From positions 62,001 through 126,000 of the forward strand of contig NZ_JAIWJF010000009.1 in the NCBI RefSeq assembly GCF_021654115.1: DNA of 64,000 nucleotides, read 5' to 3'. The position numbers were made by a program, and so were the translations under genes. This stretch comes from Furfurilactobacillus milii. Its GTDB lineage: Bacteria > Bacillota > Bacilli > Lactobacillales > Lactobacillaceae. The notes beneath the pieces are model-generated. The model ran no database searches, was not told where the DNA came from, and was given only the letters and a program-made list of their open reading frames with translations. Below are positions 9,142 through 17,716 of this stretch, piece by piece (position 1 is the stretch's first letter; every line of letters starts with the position of its first letter).

Positions 9142-9411
9142 CTATGCTTGCTTAGCTGAATGAACGGATCGGTAGCCAAAGTAGAATTGAACAATGGCCA
9201 AGATAACCGCCAACCAGTTAACTGCTGCAAACCAACCGGACAAGCTTGCCACACTGGCTGCGCCATAATAAGCCCAGAACCCCCAGACAACCGCGACGAC
9301 ATTGATCCAGGCAAATGTCTTCATCAATGACTGATTGCTTGTTGCAAAGAATGTCCAGATGCAGTTAATGACGAACCAAACAGCTAAAATCCAAAATGAT
9401 GTTGCAAACAT
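9142..9411 (-). CDS. Small integral membrane protein, function unknown
   Basis: 89 residues, mostly hydrophobic, with three predicted membrane segments: FWILAVWFVINCIWTFF, TFAWINVVAVVWGFWAYYG and WFAAVNWLAVILAIVQFYFG. Tryptophan is frequent and the tail is short (YRSVHSAKQA). GAAGGG stands about 8 bases before the ATG and a terminator follows, so it looks like a single-gene unit. I do not recognise a named family. Such small polytopic proteins are common in lactobacilli but mostly uncharacterised. Confidence 0.78.
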   Translation of the reverse strand: MFATSFWILAVWFVINCIWTFFATSNQSLMKTFAWINVVAVVWGFWAYYGAASVASLSGWFAAVNWLAVILAIVQFYFGYRSVHSAKQA

Positions 9412-9540
9412 GATAATCCCTTCTTTGATTTTAATTGTCGAGCGAGTGATTACTCGCCTTTCTCAACAACATCATTGTAGCACCTTTCAATCCGGATACA
9501 ACCGTTTTGAAAGATATTTTTGCATTTATTTTTAACATTC

Positions 9541-9596
9541 AAAAAGCGACTCCCTATGAGCTTGCCACCGGCAATTGACACACATGAAGTCGCTTC
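9541..9596 (-). terminator. Terminator of the OpuC-type operon
   Basis: Stem AAGCGACT with its complement AGTCGCTT around a long GC-containing loop, with a T-run on the minus strand. It lies 17 bases after the ATPase stop codon. Confidence 0.7.
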
Positions 9597-9612
9597 ATTT
9601 CAGTCCAGTCAT

Positions 9613-10638
9613 TTAGTTATTTTCATCCTCATCGCGTTTACGCTGACTCAGATAATTGACGATGTTTTGCGCATTGATGAACCCTAATTGACGGTCACCA
9701 TCCACTACGCGCAAATACTCACAGTGGGCCAAATCGTCAAATGCTTCACCCAACGTTTTATCAGATGAGATGTCAATTGGCGCTGTGTGCCCGTCAGGCA
9801 ACGTTGCCACTGAAAAACCCATCATGACCATCTTACCTACGTACACGTCATACACGTTGTGCGCGACACTCTGGGAGAAGAAAGCTTCAACAAACTGATT
9901 GGCTGGGTGTTGAGCAATATTCGTAGGTGTATCCACTTGAAGAATTTTTCCCTCACTCATAACTGCAATGCGGTCACCTAGTTTAAGGGCTTCATCCATA
10001 TCGTGGGTCACAAATATAATCGTGTCGTGCCGCTTTGCATGGAGGTCCAATACTAGGTCCTGCAATTGTGTGCGTGAGATAGGATCCAAAGCTGAGAATG
10101 GCTCATCCATTAAGACAACTGGTGGTTCAGAAGCAATCGCCCGACAAATGCCAATCCGTTGTTGCTCACCACCCGATAATTCACTAGGCATCCGATCCCG
10201 GTATTTTTTCGGGTCCAAACCGACTTGATTCAGCAATCGATTAATCGTAGCATCAATCTCTTCACGTTTGACCCCCTTCATCTCGGGAATGACCGCAATA
10301 TTTTGAGCGACGGTCATTGTTGGAAATAGAGCAATTTGTTGAAGCACATAACCAATGTTCCACCGTAACTCTTGCAATCCGATATCCGTAATGTTTTCAT
10401 CCTTGATAAAAATCTTGCCACCACTCTGCGGCTGTAACTGATTAACCATTTTCAAAGTCGTGGTTTTACCGCTACCGGAGGTACCAACCAGGACAAATAA
10501 TTCGCCGGCGTTGATGGTTAAGTTCAAATCTGGAATCACGACATTGTCGTTAAAGGACTGCTGAACATGTTCAAACCGAATGATGGGTTCGCCGTCTTTC
10601 AGCTCATTGATGCTGTTTTCATCAACCGTAGTTGCCAT
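9613..10638 (-). CDS. opuCA: Osmoprotectant ABC transporter, ATP-binding subunit (OpuCA-like)
   Basis: 341-residue ATPase energising uptake of glycine betaine, carnitine or choline. Walker A is GTSGSGKTTT near residue 53, the signature is LSGGEQQRIGICRA, and Walker B is VVLMDEPFSALDP, with the family-typical DMDEALKLGDRIAVM. The C-terminal segment (KTLGEAFDDLAHCEYLRVVDGD) resembles a single CBS module, known in OpuCA/OpuA as an ionic-strength sensor. The start ATG overlaps the stop codon of the permease gene (TAATG), implying translational coupling. A terminator follows. The exact substrate cannot be read from sequence. Confidence 0.93.
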   Translation of the reverse strand: MATTVDENSINELKDGEPIIRFEHVQQSFNDNVVIPDLNLTINAGELFVLVGTSGSGKTTTLKMVNQLQPQSGGKIFIKDENITDIGLQELRWNIGYVLQQIALFPTMTVAQNIAVIPEMKGVKREEIDATINRLLNQVGLDPKKYRDRMPSELSGGEQQRIGICRAIASEPPVVLMDEPFSALDPISRTQLQDLVLDLHAKRHDTIIFVTHDMDEALKLGDRIAVMSEGKILQVDTPTNIAQHPANQFVEAFFSQSVAHNVYDVYVGKMVMMGFSVATLPDGHTAPIDISSDKTLGEAFDDLAHCEYLRVVDGDRQLGFINAQNIVNYLSQRKRDEDENN

Positions 10639-12170
10639 TATTTAGCATCTCCCTTCAGCAAGTGGTGGTTAACCAAGTATTGACGCGCCACTGTTTTAGC
10701 CGACTTCTTTTCGACATTAACTTCATAGTTCATTTCCTGCATATCCTTTTCAGAAATATGGCCTGCGAGCTTGTTCAAACTCTTTACAACGCCTGGATAC
10801 TTCTTAGCTAAGGATGTTTTCATCAACGGCGCACCTTGATAGGACGGGAAGAAATGTTTGTTATCCTTCAACGTCGTCAAATGATACTGTCGTAATTCAC
10901 TATCCGTCGAGTAAGCGTCGACGACATTGATGTTGCCGTTATGAATGGCCTCGTAGCGTAATTTTGGCTCCATTGACTGAGCTTTTAAATTCAGGCCATA
11001 GGTTTTATTCACACCCGGCAAACCATCTGGTCGATCAATGAATTCAAGCGTCATCCCTGGTTTCAGCTTATTTTCTACTGTCTGCAAATCACTAATTGTG
11101 TGAACATTCCAAGCCTTTGCGTCCTGCTCACGAATAGCTAGTGCAAACGTATTGTTGTAGGCCATTGGTTTCAAGTAGCTGAGTTTAAATTGTTGCTGCA
11201 TATTTTTTTGTGCTAATTGGTACGTTTGATTGGCCGTTAATCCCTTATCAGATTGTGGCTTTTTGACCAAACTTTCCAAAATAGTCCCCGAAAATTCCGG
11301 ATAAATATCGATTTGATTGTGGTTCAAGGCGTTAAACAGAAAGCTCGTTTTCCCGAAATTAGGCTTTAACGTAACGTGGACATGTTTGTTATCCTGCTCA
11401 ATCAAGTCTTTATACATATTAATTAAGATATCTGGTTCGGAGCCCAGCTTACCGGCAATCGTAATGTTATCAGCCGGTTGGCGGACGGCATTCGCGACAC
11501 CGACACCACCGATGCCAAGCAGCAAAACAACCAGACCACCGATTAGATAGCGTGGACGCATGTGTTGTAAACGATTGATGAGCCAGCTCAAAATAATCGC
11601 CAGCAGTGCCGAACTAATAGCTCCAATTAACGTCAATGCGGTGTCGTTACGGTCAATCCCCAACAGGATAAAGGTCCCTAAACCACCGGCACCAATCAAC
11701 GCTGCCAACGTTGCAGTCCCGATAATCATGACTAACGCTTGACGAACCCCGGAAATAATCACTGGGGCGGCGATTGGCAATTCAACCTTGAATAGCTTGC
11801 GTGTTTGCCCCATGCCAAACGCATCAGCAGCCTCTTCAATAGACGGATCAATGTCATCAATCCCGATATATGTATTCTGAAAGATCGGGAGCAACGCATA
11901 GATGACCAACGCAATGACCGCTGGGACAGTCCCAATCCCAACAATGGGAATCAGTAATCCCAATAATGCTAGTGAAGGGATGGTTTGCAACACGCCGGCG
12001 ATTTGCAACATGAATGCCGCAAATCGTTTGTGGTGTGTTGCCCAGATGGCCAATGGAATGGCAATGGCCATCGCAATCAGCAGTGACACCAGTGAAATCT
12101 CAATGTGTTGCCACAATGCAGTTAACAGTGCCGAACGCCGATCAACCAGCGTTTGAAAAAAAGCATCCAT
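10638..12170 (-). CDS. Osmoprotectant ABC transporter, fused permease and substrate-binding protein
   Basis: A 510-residue fusion. Residues 1 to about 215 form the membrane permease (DIEISLVSLL-like N-terminus, MQIAGVLQTIPSLALLGLL, and EAA loop ISGVRQALVMIIGTATLAALIGAGGLG). After a further membrane helix (YLIGGLVVLLLGIGGVGVANA), residues from about 227 form an extracellular OpuAC-type binding domain beginning ITIAGKLGSEPDILINMYKDL. Fusion of OpuCB and OpuCC functions is common in lactobacilli. The start is the ATG at 12170 with GAGGA 8-9 bases before it. The frame is open 25 codons upstream without a ribosome site. It is the first gene of a two-gene operon with the ATPase. Confidence 0.92.
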   Translation of the reverse strand: MDAFFQTLVDRRSALLTALWQHIEISLVSLLIAMAIAIPLAIWATHHKRFAAFMLQIAGVLQTIPSLALLGLLIPIVGIGTVPAVIALVIYALLPIFQNTYIGIDDIDPSIEEAADAFGMGQTRKLFKVELPIAAPVIISGVRQALVMIIGTATLAALIGAGGLGTFILLGIDRNDTALTLIGAISSALLAIILSWLINRLQHMRPRYLIGGLVVLLLGIGGVGVANAVRQPADNITIAGKLGSEPDILINMYKDLIEQDNKHVHVTLKPNFGKTSFLFNALNHNQIDIYPEFSGTILESLVKKPQSDKGLTANQTYQLAQKNMQQQFKLSYLKPMAYNNTFALAIREQDAKAWNVHTISDLQTVENKLKPGMTLEFIDRPDGLPGVNKTYGLNLKAQSMEPKLRYEAIHNGNINVVDAYSTDSELRQYHLTTLKDNKHFFPSYQGAPLMKTSLAKKYPGVVKSLNKLAGHISEKDMQEMNYEVNVEKKSAKTVARQYLVNHHLLKGDAK

Positions 12171-12286
12171 AAGTATAAGTCCTCGTTTTCCGATGTGAAA
12201 TTCTGTGCTTTCAAACTTCACAGCTCGTTCTGATAAACGCAACATTTACTTTACAAGTCGAACATACGTTTGTCAAACAATAAGAA

Positions 12287-12316
12287 AAAAGCACACTATT
12301 TATAGCGTGCTTAATT
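12287..12316 (-). terminator. Terminator of tyrS
   Basis: On the minus strand the arms AAGCACGCTAT and ATAGTGTGCTT are followed by TTTTT. The hairpin lies 59 bases beyond the tyrS stop codon. Confidence 0.85.
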
Positions 12317-12374
12317 ATAAACTTACTTATTTTCAAGACCCAAACAAAAGGCTTGTGAGAATGATTATTTCTTT

Positions 12375-13628
12375 TTAATCACTTACGCGAGCAAGGAAAT
12401 AGCGCTTCTTACCACGACGTACAATAACAAATTTGCCATCAAACATTGATTTTGGATCAACGTCTGCATCAACAGAAGTTTGTTTGTCACCATTAATAGT
12501 GATGGCGCCGTTTGTCACGTCTTCACGAGCTTGCCGCCGCGATTTTTCAATGCCACTGTCTGCTAAAAAGTCGACAATATTTTGAGTTGCACCGGTCGTT
12601 TCAACACTTGGGAAAGCCTTGAAGCCCTGTTCGATTTCGTCAGCGCTTAACTCCTTCACATCGCCTGAGAACAGTGCTTGCGTGATCTTTTCAGCCTGTT
12701 TCAAAGCTGCGTCACCGTGGACAAACTTAGTCACTTCTTCTGCCAAACGACGTTGTGCCGCCCGCTTCCAAGGTTCCTTCTTCACTTGTTCAGCCAGATC
12801 ATTAATTTCGTTTTCATCCAAGAACGTGAAGTACTTCAAGAATTTCACAACATCATTGTCGTCTTGGTTTAACCAAAATTGGTAGAATTCGTAAGGCGTT
12901 GTTTTTTCAGGATCAAGCCAAACGTTGCCACCTTCGGACTTACCAAACTTGGTCCCGTCAGCCTTCAACAACAGTGGAATCGTTAATGCAAAGACTGGTG
13001 TTTCTGGTCCTTCCACACGACGAATCAAGTCCAAACCAGCCGTGATGTTACCCCATTGGTCACCACCACCGATTTGCAATTGCACATCTTGTTCACGGTA
13101 CAAAGTTAAGTAATCGATAGATTGCAAAATCTGGTAAGTGAATTCAGTAAAGGAAATCCCCACTTCCAAACGGGAAGCAACAACTTCCTTGTTCAGCATC
13201 GTCTTGACGTTGAATAACTTACCGTAATCACGCAGGAAATCCAGCAATGATAGTTTGGACAACCAATCATAGTTATTAACCAACCGGAATTGGTCTTCCC
13301 CAAACAATTTAACCATTTGACCACGCAAGGCCTCTTGGTTGTGGTGCACTTGATCCATCGTTTGTAGGACCCGCTCAGACTTCTTCCCAGATGGATCACC
13401 AATAGAACCTGTTGCCCCACCGATCACGATCACTGGTTTGTGACCAGCCAACTGGAATCGTTTCAAAATCATAAACGGAATCAGGTGACCAATGTGCATC
13501 GAATCACCGGTTGGGTCAATCCCACAGTACAAGCCAATTGACTTCTTGTCGGTTAATTCACGTAAGCCCTCTTCATCACTGGTTTGGTTAATTGCGCCAC
13601 GCCATTTTAATTCATCAATAATATTCAT
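12375..13628 (-). CDS. tyrS: Tyrosine--tRNA ligase
   Basis: 417-residue class I aminoacyl-tRNA synthetase that charges tRNA-Tyr. The HIGH motif is DSMHIGHLIPF near residues 42-52, and the tyrosine pocket includes GLYCGIDPTGDS. GGDQWGNITAGLDLIRR and the KFGKSEGGNVW form of the KMSKS loop are present. The C-terminal S4-like RNA-binding domain runs SRRQAREDVTNGAITINGDK to the end. Length is normal. GGAGAA lies about 7 bases before the ATG. A T-box leader precedes it and a terminator follows, so it forms a single-gene unit regulated by uncharged tRNA-Tyr. Confidence 0.97.
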   Translation of the reverse strand: MNIIDELKWRGAINQTSDEEGLRELTDKKSIGLYCGIDPTGDSMHIGHLIPFMILKRFQLAGHKPVIVIGGATGSIGDPSGKKSERVLQTMDQVHHNQEALRGQMVKLFGEDQFRLVNNYDWLSKLSLLDFLRDYGKLFNVKTMLNKEVVASRLEVGISFTEFTYQILQSIDYLTLYREQDVQLQIGGGDQWGNITAGLDLIRRVEGPETPVFALTIPLLLKADGTKFGKSEGGNVWLDPEKTTPYEFYQFWLNQDDNDVVKFLKYFTFLDENEINDLAEQVKKEPWKRAAQRRLAEEVTKFVHGDAALKQAEKITQALFSGDVKELSADEIEQGFKAFPSVETTGATQNIVDFLADSGIEKSRRQAREDVTNGAITINGDKQTSVDADVDPKSMFDGKFVIVRRGKKRYFLARVSD

Positions 13629-13668
13629 TCCGTATTCTCCTTCTCATTTTTTCAGTCTATTAGGGCAC

Positions 13669-13932
13669 AAAAAAAGTCCCCATCACTGGCTAACATTAGC
13701 CAAGTTGACAAGGGACGAATTTATTCCGCGGTACCACCCAAGTTATTGCATCGCTGCAACCACTCTTCACCGGTATCGGGGTGCGCCGAGATAACAATCA
13801 CAAACGCTGTACTTCGCGTATTCAATATCACCGGTTCACACGACCGCCGGCTCTCTGGGGAGGAATTGAAGACACTACTCGGTTGTCAGTTTCGACACTA
13901 ACGACCACGTTTTCGTTATCAAATATTGTTGT
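13669..13932 (-). promoter_or_regulatory. T-box leader of tyrS
   Basis: Minus strand: T-box GGGTGGTACCGCGG (complement of 13726-13739), followed by the terminator hairpin with arms TCGTCCCTTGTCA and TGATGGGGACTTTTTTT (13669-13718). UAC triplets occur in the specifier region as GAATACGCG and AAGTACAGC. The first has the usual context but I cannot decide between them. It should raise tyrS expression when tRNA-Tyr is uncharged. Confidence 0.92.
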
Positions 13933-13933
13933 C

Positions 13934-13963
13934 ATTGTACTGACTGATTGGCGTTGATGTCAA
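13934..13963 (-). promoter_or_regulatory. Promoter of the tyrS T-box transcript
   Basis: Minus strand TTGACA (complement of 13958-13963) and TACAAT (complement of 13934-13939), with an 18-base spacer. Confidence 0.78.
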
Positions 13964-14000
13964 CCATGGATTTCAAAAAGGTTTGTCTTGTTTGGGAATG

Positions 14001-14154
14001 CTTCCGCTTCTGGTTGCTGATATTGAAACTCCGTTGTGAGGACCGGTCTTAGCCCGCGTTGCGGTCTTCAAGCTCGTCCGTGGCCTAAACCCAGCAAACC
14101 CACTGGGTTAACGCCACTTTCACAACTCCGCTTCAATATCAGTGCCCACCAGCT
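14001..14154 (-). repeat. Structured repeat copy 7, internally deleted, left half of pair 4
   Basis: Minus strand, start AGCTGGTGGGCACTG. P1 is the perfect CTGATATTGAA/TTCAATATCAG and P2 is GTTGTG/CACAAC, shaped like the B-type. P3 is GTGGCGTTAACCCAG with CTGGGTTTAGGCCAC. The 3' half of P4 and the conserved CGAGGTGAAAG linker are missing. The P5 hairpin CCGCAACGCGG, GACCGGTCC and the tail AACCAGAAGCGGAAG remain. Confidence 0.8.
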
Positions 14155-14300
14155 ACATTCAAGCAATAACAGACAAATTCTAGGTGCCAAATTAAATACA
14201 CTTTATCCAGTAATCATTCGATTGCGGACAAATGCAACAATCCGTGTGATAGCCGGCTAGAATCGGAAACTCACTTTTATTTTAGCGATGAACTAAACAG

Positions 14301-14494
14301 AGCTGCATGGCGTCAGCATTGGAACCAAGCCATGAAAATGTTGTTGATTCGGTGGTTTGCCGAATTTACAACATGGACGGTCGAAAAGACTCGCGGTCCT
14401 CACGAGGCTTTTCGACGAGGTGAAAGACTCCGAACTTAGGAGGCTCGAACCGGTCCCATGGCGGCGTTCCAATGCTGACAACCGCAAGCGGCAG
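14301..14494 (+). repeat. Structured repeat copy 8, A-type, right half of pair 4
   Basis: Start AGCTGCATGGCGTC. P1 is the perfect 14-bp GTCAGCATTGGAAC/GTTCCAATGCTGAC, P2 is GCCATG/CATGGC, P3 is ATGTTGT/ACAACAT, P4 is CGAAAAG/CTTTTCG and P5 is CTCC/GGAG. Each differs from copies 11 and 13 by changes on both sides of the stem. The tail ACAACCGCAAGCGGCAG ends 6 bases from the stop codon of the convergent gene at 14501. Confidence 0.9.
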
Positions 14495-14500
14495 TTAAAA

Positions 14501-14995
14501 CTATTTTACATAGAAAATATAGTCAAGCGTCGTCGGATTCTCTTCAGGCTGGAAGCGTTGTGGATCGTAGCGTTCGTATACATATTTCAGATTAGTCCAG
14601 TCGTCCTCCGTCATCATGTGACGGGTAACCAATTCTTGGTGTGCCGTTTCCATCGCGCGTTGACCAAACAGGTCGCCAGTGTCAGGATTGCCGTTAACCC
14701 ACGCAACTGCGGCAGAACTTTCTGGCACCGCAATGGCTTGGAAGCCTTCTGGCACCTTCTGACCCTTACGGAACCATTTGCCGATCCAGTAAGTTGTCTC
14801 GTCGCCGTCAATAACCAATAAACCGATTTTTGCTGGGTCTAATGGTTTGTTGATGGTTTCCAATTGTTTGAACTTATCCGTTGTTTCCCAGTCTAGCCAC
14901 GCATAGTTGTATGAACCATGTTCCTGCTTTTTGTATGGAAGTCCAAATAGTTGGCGAGCTGGTTCTGTAACTAAATTACGATGTGTAACTTTCAT
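14501..14995 (-). CDS. GyrI-like/effector-binding-like protein, tentative
   Basis: A 164-residue soluble protein with no signal peptide or membrane segment. Segments such as DPAKIGLLVIDGDETTYWIGKWFRKGQKVPEGFQAIAVPESSAAVAWVNG suggest a small-molecule binding fold of the GyrI/SOUL-like or AraC effector-binding type (family-level impression only). The C-terminus WTNLKYVYERYDPQRFQPEE is compatible. GGAGG lies about 7 bases before the ATG. It stands alone between a repeat pair and the glycosylase gene on the same strand. The function is unknown. Confidence 0.7.
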   Translation of the reverse strand: MKVTHRNLVTEPARQLFGLPYKKQEHGSYNYAWLDWETTDKFKQLETINKPLDPAKIGLLVIDGDETTYWIGKWFRKGQKVPEGFQAIAVPESSAAVAWVNGNPDTGDLFGQRAMETAHQELVTRHMMTEDDWTNLKYVYERYDPQRFQPEENPTTLDYIFYVK

Positions 14996-15038
14996 GTTAG
15001 TGCCTCCAGTAATAAATTTCGTTTGTCGTTCTTGCTAA

Positions 15039-15749
15039 CTAGCGAGTCGGCGTAATGATTGATGCCAACGTTCTGTGTTGACGATCCAACCGCCACAGAT
15101 ACGTGGCTGCACGGGCCGGCATTGTCGGATCAATTTGTTGGCAAACAACATTTGCAATCACCGCTGTTGCTGGTCGATGCAAATAATCGCCCAAAATACG
15201 CGCCAAGTGAACATCAAAAAGAGCCTTACTTTTATCCATCCCCGTTAGTGACTGCTTTAAGTCTAGCACGATAATCAGTGCTAATGCATTCACCTTTTTT
15301 GGTCCCATGCCATGAATAGGTGTCAAACGGGCTTCCAGCTCCTCGTAAGTAGTCGTTGAAATGAATTTTTCGGCATCGCCGTTTGCCTCCCTGTCCAAAG
15401 TTTGACCCAAACTGGCTAAGTTCTGCGCCATAGTTTTCGGAAAACGGTGCAATGCAGGCTTTGTTTCAATCGCCGTCAGTAATTCCGAGTGATGAGTAGC
15501 AAACCATGCGGCCGTCCAATTCTGTTTTCCAATCCGGTCCCGTAATCGTTTGGGCAGCTGCCAAGCTCTGGTTGCAGGCACAGATTGATCGACAATAACG
15601 CCACATAGTAAGGCAAATTTGTTCGTCAACAACCATTCGCTATCCTCTGACGACAAATCGAAATCACCCATAAATGTATCTGGCAGATTCGTCTGATAAT
15701 CACGTTGCAACATCATCACAGCCTGATCATCCAAGATAGGCGTGCGCAT
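15039..15749 (-). CDS. HhH-GPD-type DNA glycosylase-like protein
   Basis: 236 residues. The segment FALLCGVIVDQSVPATRAWQLPKRLRDRIG resembles the helical start of the endonuclease III/HhH-GPD fold. The helix-hairpin-helix reads LTPIHGMGPKKVNALALIIVLDL near residues 140-162, followed by an Asp-containing helix (FDVHLARILGDYL). No C-terminal four-cysteine cluster is present. The likely role is base-excision repair of damaged bases, but the substrate is not predictable. Its 5' end overlaps the 3' end of the DUF4931 gene by 23 bases, so the two form an operon. Confidence 0.78.
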   Translation of the reverse strand: MRTPILDDQAVMMLQRDYQTNLPDTFMGDFDLSSEDSEWLLTNKFALLCGVIVDQSVPATRAWQLPKRLRDRIGKQNWTAAWFATHHSELLTAIETKPALHRFPKTMAQNLASLGQTLDREANGDAEKFISTTTYEELEARLTPIHGMGPKKVNALALIIVLDLKQSLTGMDKSKALFDVHLARILGDYLHRPATAVIANVVCQQIDPTMPARAATYLWRLDRQHRTLASIITPTR

Positions 15750-16509
15750 GCGCTGTTACCTCCTGACCAATTTCAGCGATTCGGTCCGCTTGAAAAACTT
15801 GTGGCACTAAGTAACCCACGCTAAGTGGCGAAGCATTAAAACGCGGCACAACTTTGCAAACGATCCCACCATCCTGAACGTTATAGAAAAACAAATTGTA
15901 ACTATCACAGCGACCATGAAAATAATCCATCAAAATATAGTGCGTCAGCACGCGTACTGCTTGCGCCAAATCACCGGCTGCTTGAATATTCGGGATGCGT
16001 ACGTTAAATTCAAGAAATCCCAGCAATGGTTCGTTTGCCACGGCTAGCTGCGCTTCTCCCAACTTCAAAAATGTCTCGCCACCAAGGTTGGGCGGCGTTA
16101 CATGTGCGTAACCGTCCACCTTATCCAAGCCAATAATCTGCATGTGAGGATGCGCCAACGACCCGCCAGAGCGTGGTCCATAATTTTTATACATAATTAC
16201 AGACTTATATTGAGGGTCTCGTTGCAGCTCCGACCACTTACGTAAAGAGAAATTCATAATGTCCGCAGCTGTTGACTGATCATAGTTAGACCAATCGCCC
16301 AAATGATTGCTAGATTCAATGATAATTGTTTGTAACGAGTCGGCTAGCACCCGAAACTTATTTACGAGCCAAATGCGGTCCGCTTCCCGATCCAAAATGT
16401 TTGTCAAATGGGCAACGTCACAGAATGGGCATGCCGCGTTCTGGTGAACGATATTTTCCGGCTTGCCTTGTGCGACATGGGTAATAAACGAAAGTTGTTC
16501 CTGTGTCAT
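15727..16509 (-). CDS. DUF4931 / galactose-1-phosphate uridylyltransferase-like (HIT superfamily) protein
   Basis: 260 residues. The zinc-type motif NAACPFCDVAHL is near residues 22-33, and the HIT-like active-site sequence GGSLAHPHMQIIGL resembles the GalT nucleotidyl-transfer histidine motif HPHxQ. The function is unproven; a nucleotidyl-transferase or hydrolase activity on a nucleotide-sugar is plausible. The start is the ATG at 16509 because GGAGG lies 7 bases before it; an upstream in-frame extension lacks a ribosome site. It is the first gene of an operon with the overlapping glycosylase gene. Confidence 0.83.
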   Translation of the reverse strand: MTQEQLSFITHVAQGKPENIVHQNAACPFCDVAHLTNILDREADRIWLVNKFRVLADSLQTIIIESSNHLGDWSNYDQSTAADIMNFSLRKWSELQRDPQYKSVIMYKNYGPRSGGSLAHPHMQIIGLDKVDGYAHVTPPNLGGETFLKLGEAQLAVANEPLLGFLEFNVRIPNIQAAGDLAQAVRVLTHYILMDYFHGRCDSYNLFFYNVQDGGIVCKVVPRFNASPLSVGYLVPQVFQADRIAEIGQEVTAHAHAYLG

Positions 16510-16632
16510 GTGTTTCCTCCACATCAACTTATCAAAGTGAATTATTACGTTATTATACCGCGATTTCATCACACGTAATATTGATTGAGCTTGACCTTCA
16601 CTGTCACAAATGACCAAACGTGCTACACTGAA

Positions 16633-17211
16633 ATGATGAAAAATGACAATGCACAAACACAAGCAGTTCTTGATATTATCCAGCATACGCCGACGTTAAT
16701 GACCATCCTCCATGTCATTGCCGCTCAGCATCTTGTTCAAGGCGCGTTGGCGGCGGGGAGCATCCGCAACACGGTGTGGCAGGTTTTGAGTCATCAACCA
16801 GTCCAACTGTCATCTGATATTGATGTCGTATTCTTCGATCCCAAACGGCCCTACGAAGATAACCTCGCGATTCAGAATCAGTTAAAAGCGCATTTGCCTC
16901 AATATGAGTGGCAGGTCAAAAACGAAGTGTACATGAACACTCACAACTTTACTGATGCGCCACCGTTTACTTCCGTCGAAGATGCCATCGGCCATTTTGT
17001 CGAAACACCCACCTGCGTCGGTGCCTATCTCGACGAAGCCGACCAACTTCGTTTGATTGCACCACACGGTGTGGCGGACCTGCTAAATTTCATCTGTCGT
17101 CCAATACAAGCCTACCAGCAAGACGCCGCACACATGGCGATTTTTAATCAACGAATGGCCCAAAAACAGTGGCAACAAAAATGGCCACGGCTCGTCATTT
17201 CAACCCACTAA
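16633..17211 (+). CDS. Nucleotidyltransferase family protein (DUF925-type)
   Basis: About 192 residues. The nucleotidyltransferase signature reads LAAGSIRNTVWQVL followed by LSSDIDVVFFDPKRPYEDN, giving the two metal-binding aspartates of the Pol-beta-like fold. The middle includes TPTCVGAYLDEADQLRLIAPHGVADLLN. Members of this family have no established substrate. The start at ATG 16633 is chosen by fit to the family; no convincing ribosome site is visible and a TTG 16 codons upstream is also open. It is divergent from the DUF4931 gene. Confidence 0.82.
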   Translation: MMKNDNAQTQAVLDIIQHTPTLMTILHVIAAQHLVQGALAAGSIRNTVWQVLSHQPVQLSSDIDVVFFDPKRPYEDNLAIQNQLKAHLPQYEWQVKNEVYMNTHNFTDAPPFTSVEDAIGHFVETPTCVGAYLDEADQLRLIAPHGVADLLNFICRPIQAYQQDAAHMAIFNQRMAQKQWQQKWPRLVISTH

Positions 17212-17402
17212 AGCCACCACACTAACAAGCACACTATTTTATCTCCGTTTGCAACCATGCTACACTGACGATAATCGAGCTCGTTTAACAGATTTACCAA
17301 CCAAACGTCTAAAAACGGGCAAAGTTTGCATTTCGAAACAGGCTTTGATGCCGTTTCATAGAGTGTCGTTCTATGCTTACAGTGAACGTGAGGTGATTTC
17401 AC

Positions 17403-17621
17403 ATGCAACTCGTACTCGTTAATCGTCAAACAAAAGTTAAAAAGATTATCAATGACTGTGAATCCATTGCCCTAATCGATGCTGATCAACAAACGCATCT
17501 CCCCCAATACTACGTGCCAAATGCACGGCAGCAACTTGGTGCCGTTGCGTTTGTGCTCACCCGAACACGGCAGGAACCGTGCACCTTTAAAACCAGTCAG
17601 TGGGAAATTCGGCTTGATTAG
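17403..17621 (+). CDS. Conserved small hypothetical protein
   Basis: 72 residues, soluble, beginning MQLVLVNRQTKVKKIINDCE. There is no membrane segment or recognisable motif. GAGGTG lies 9-10 bases before the ATG and a strong terminator follows, which supports real expression. About 190 bases separate it from the nucleotidyltransferase gene, so it probably has its own promoter. The family is unknown to me. Confidence 0.68.
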   Translation: MQLVLVNRQTKVKKIINDCESIALIDADQQTHLPQYYVPNARQQLGAVAFVLTRTRQEPCTFKTSQWEIRLD

Positions 17622-17637
17622 CCCGACCAATACACAC

Positions 17638-17700
17638 TAAAAGACCCATCATCGCAGCTGTAGCAATTCGTTACAGGCCAACGATGATGGGTCTTTTAAT
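17638..17700. terminator. Bidirectional terminator
   Basis: Arms TAAAAGACCCATCATCG and CGATGATGGGTCTTTTA around a ~27-base loop. It serves the small plus-strand gene and the convergent giant surface-protein gene. Confidence 0.9.
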
Positions 17701-17716
17701 GTTCAATAATACTATT

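Noticed and set aside
9141-9411. Prophage or mobile-gene cargo in the window
   Set aside because: No integrase, transposase, portal, capsid or recombinase genes are present anywhere; small unknown proteins here have ordinary chromosomal neighbours.
14440-14460. tRNA-like T-arm reading of GGCTCGAACCGGTCCC in the repeats
   Set aside because: The resemblance to GGTTCGAATCC is local; no acceptor stem, anticodon arm or D arm can be built, and the segment lies between P5 and P2 of the shared fold.
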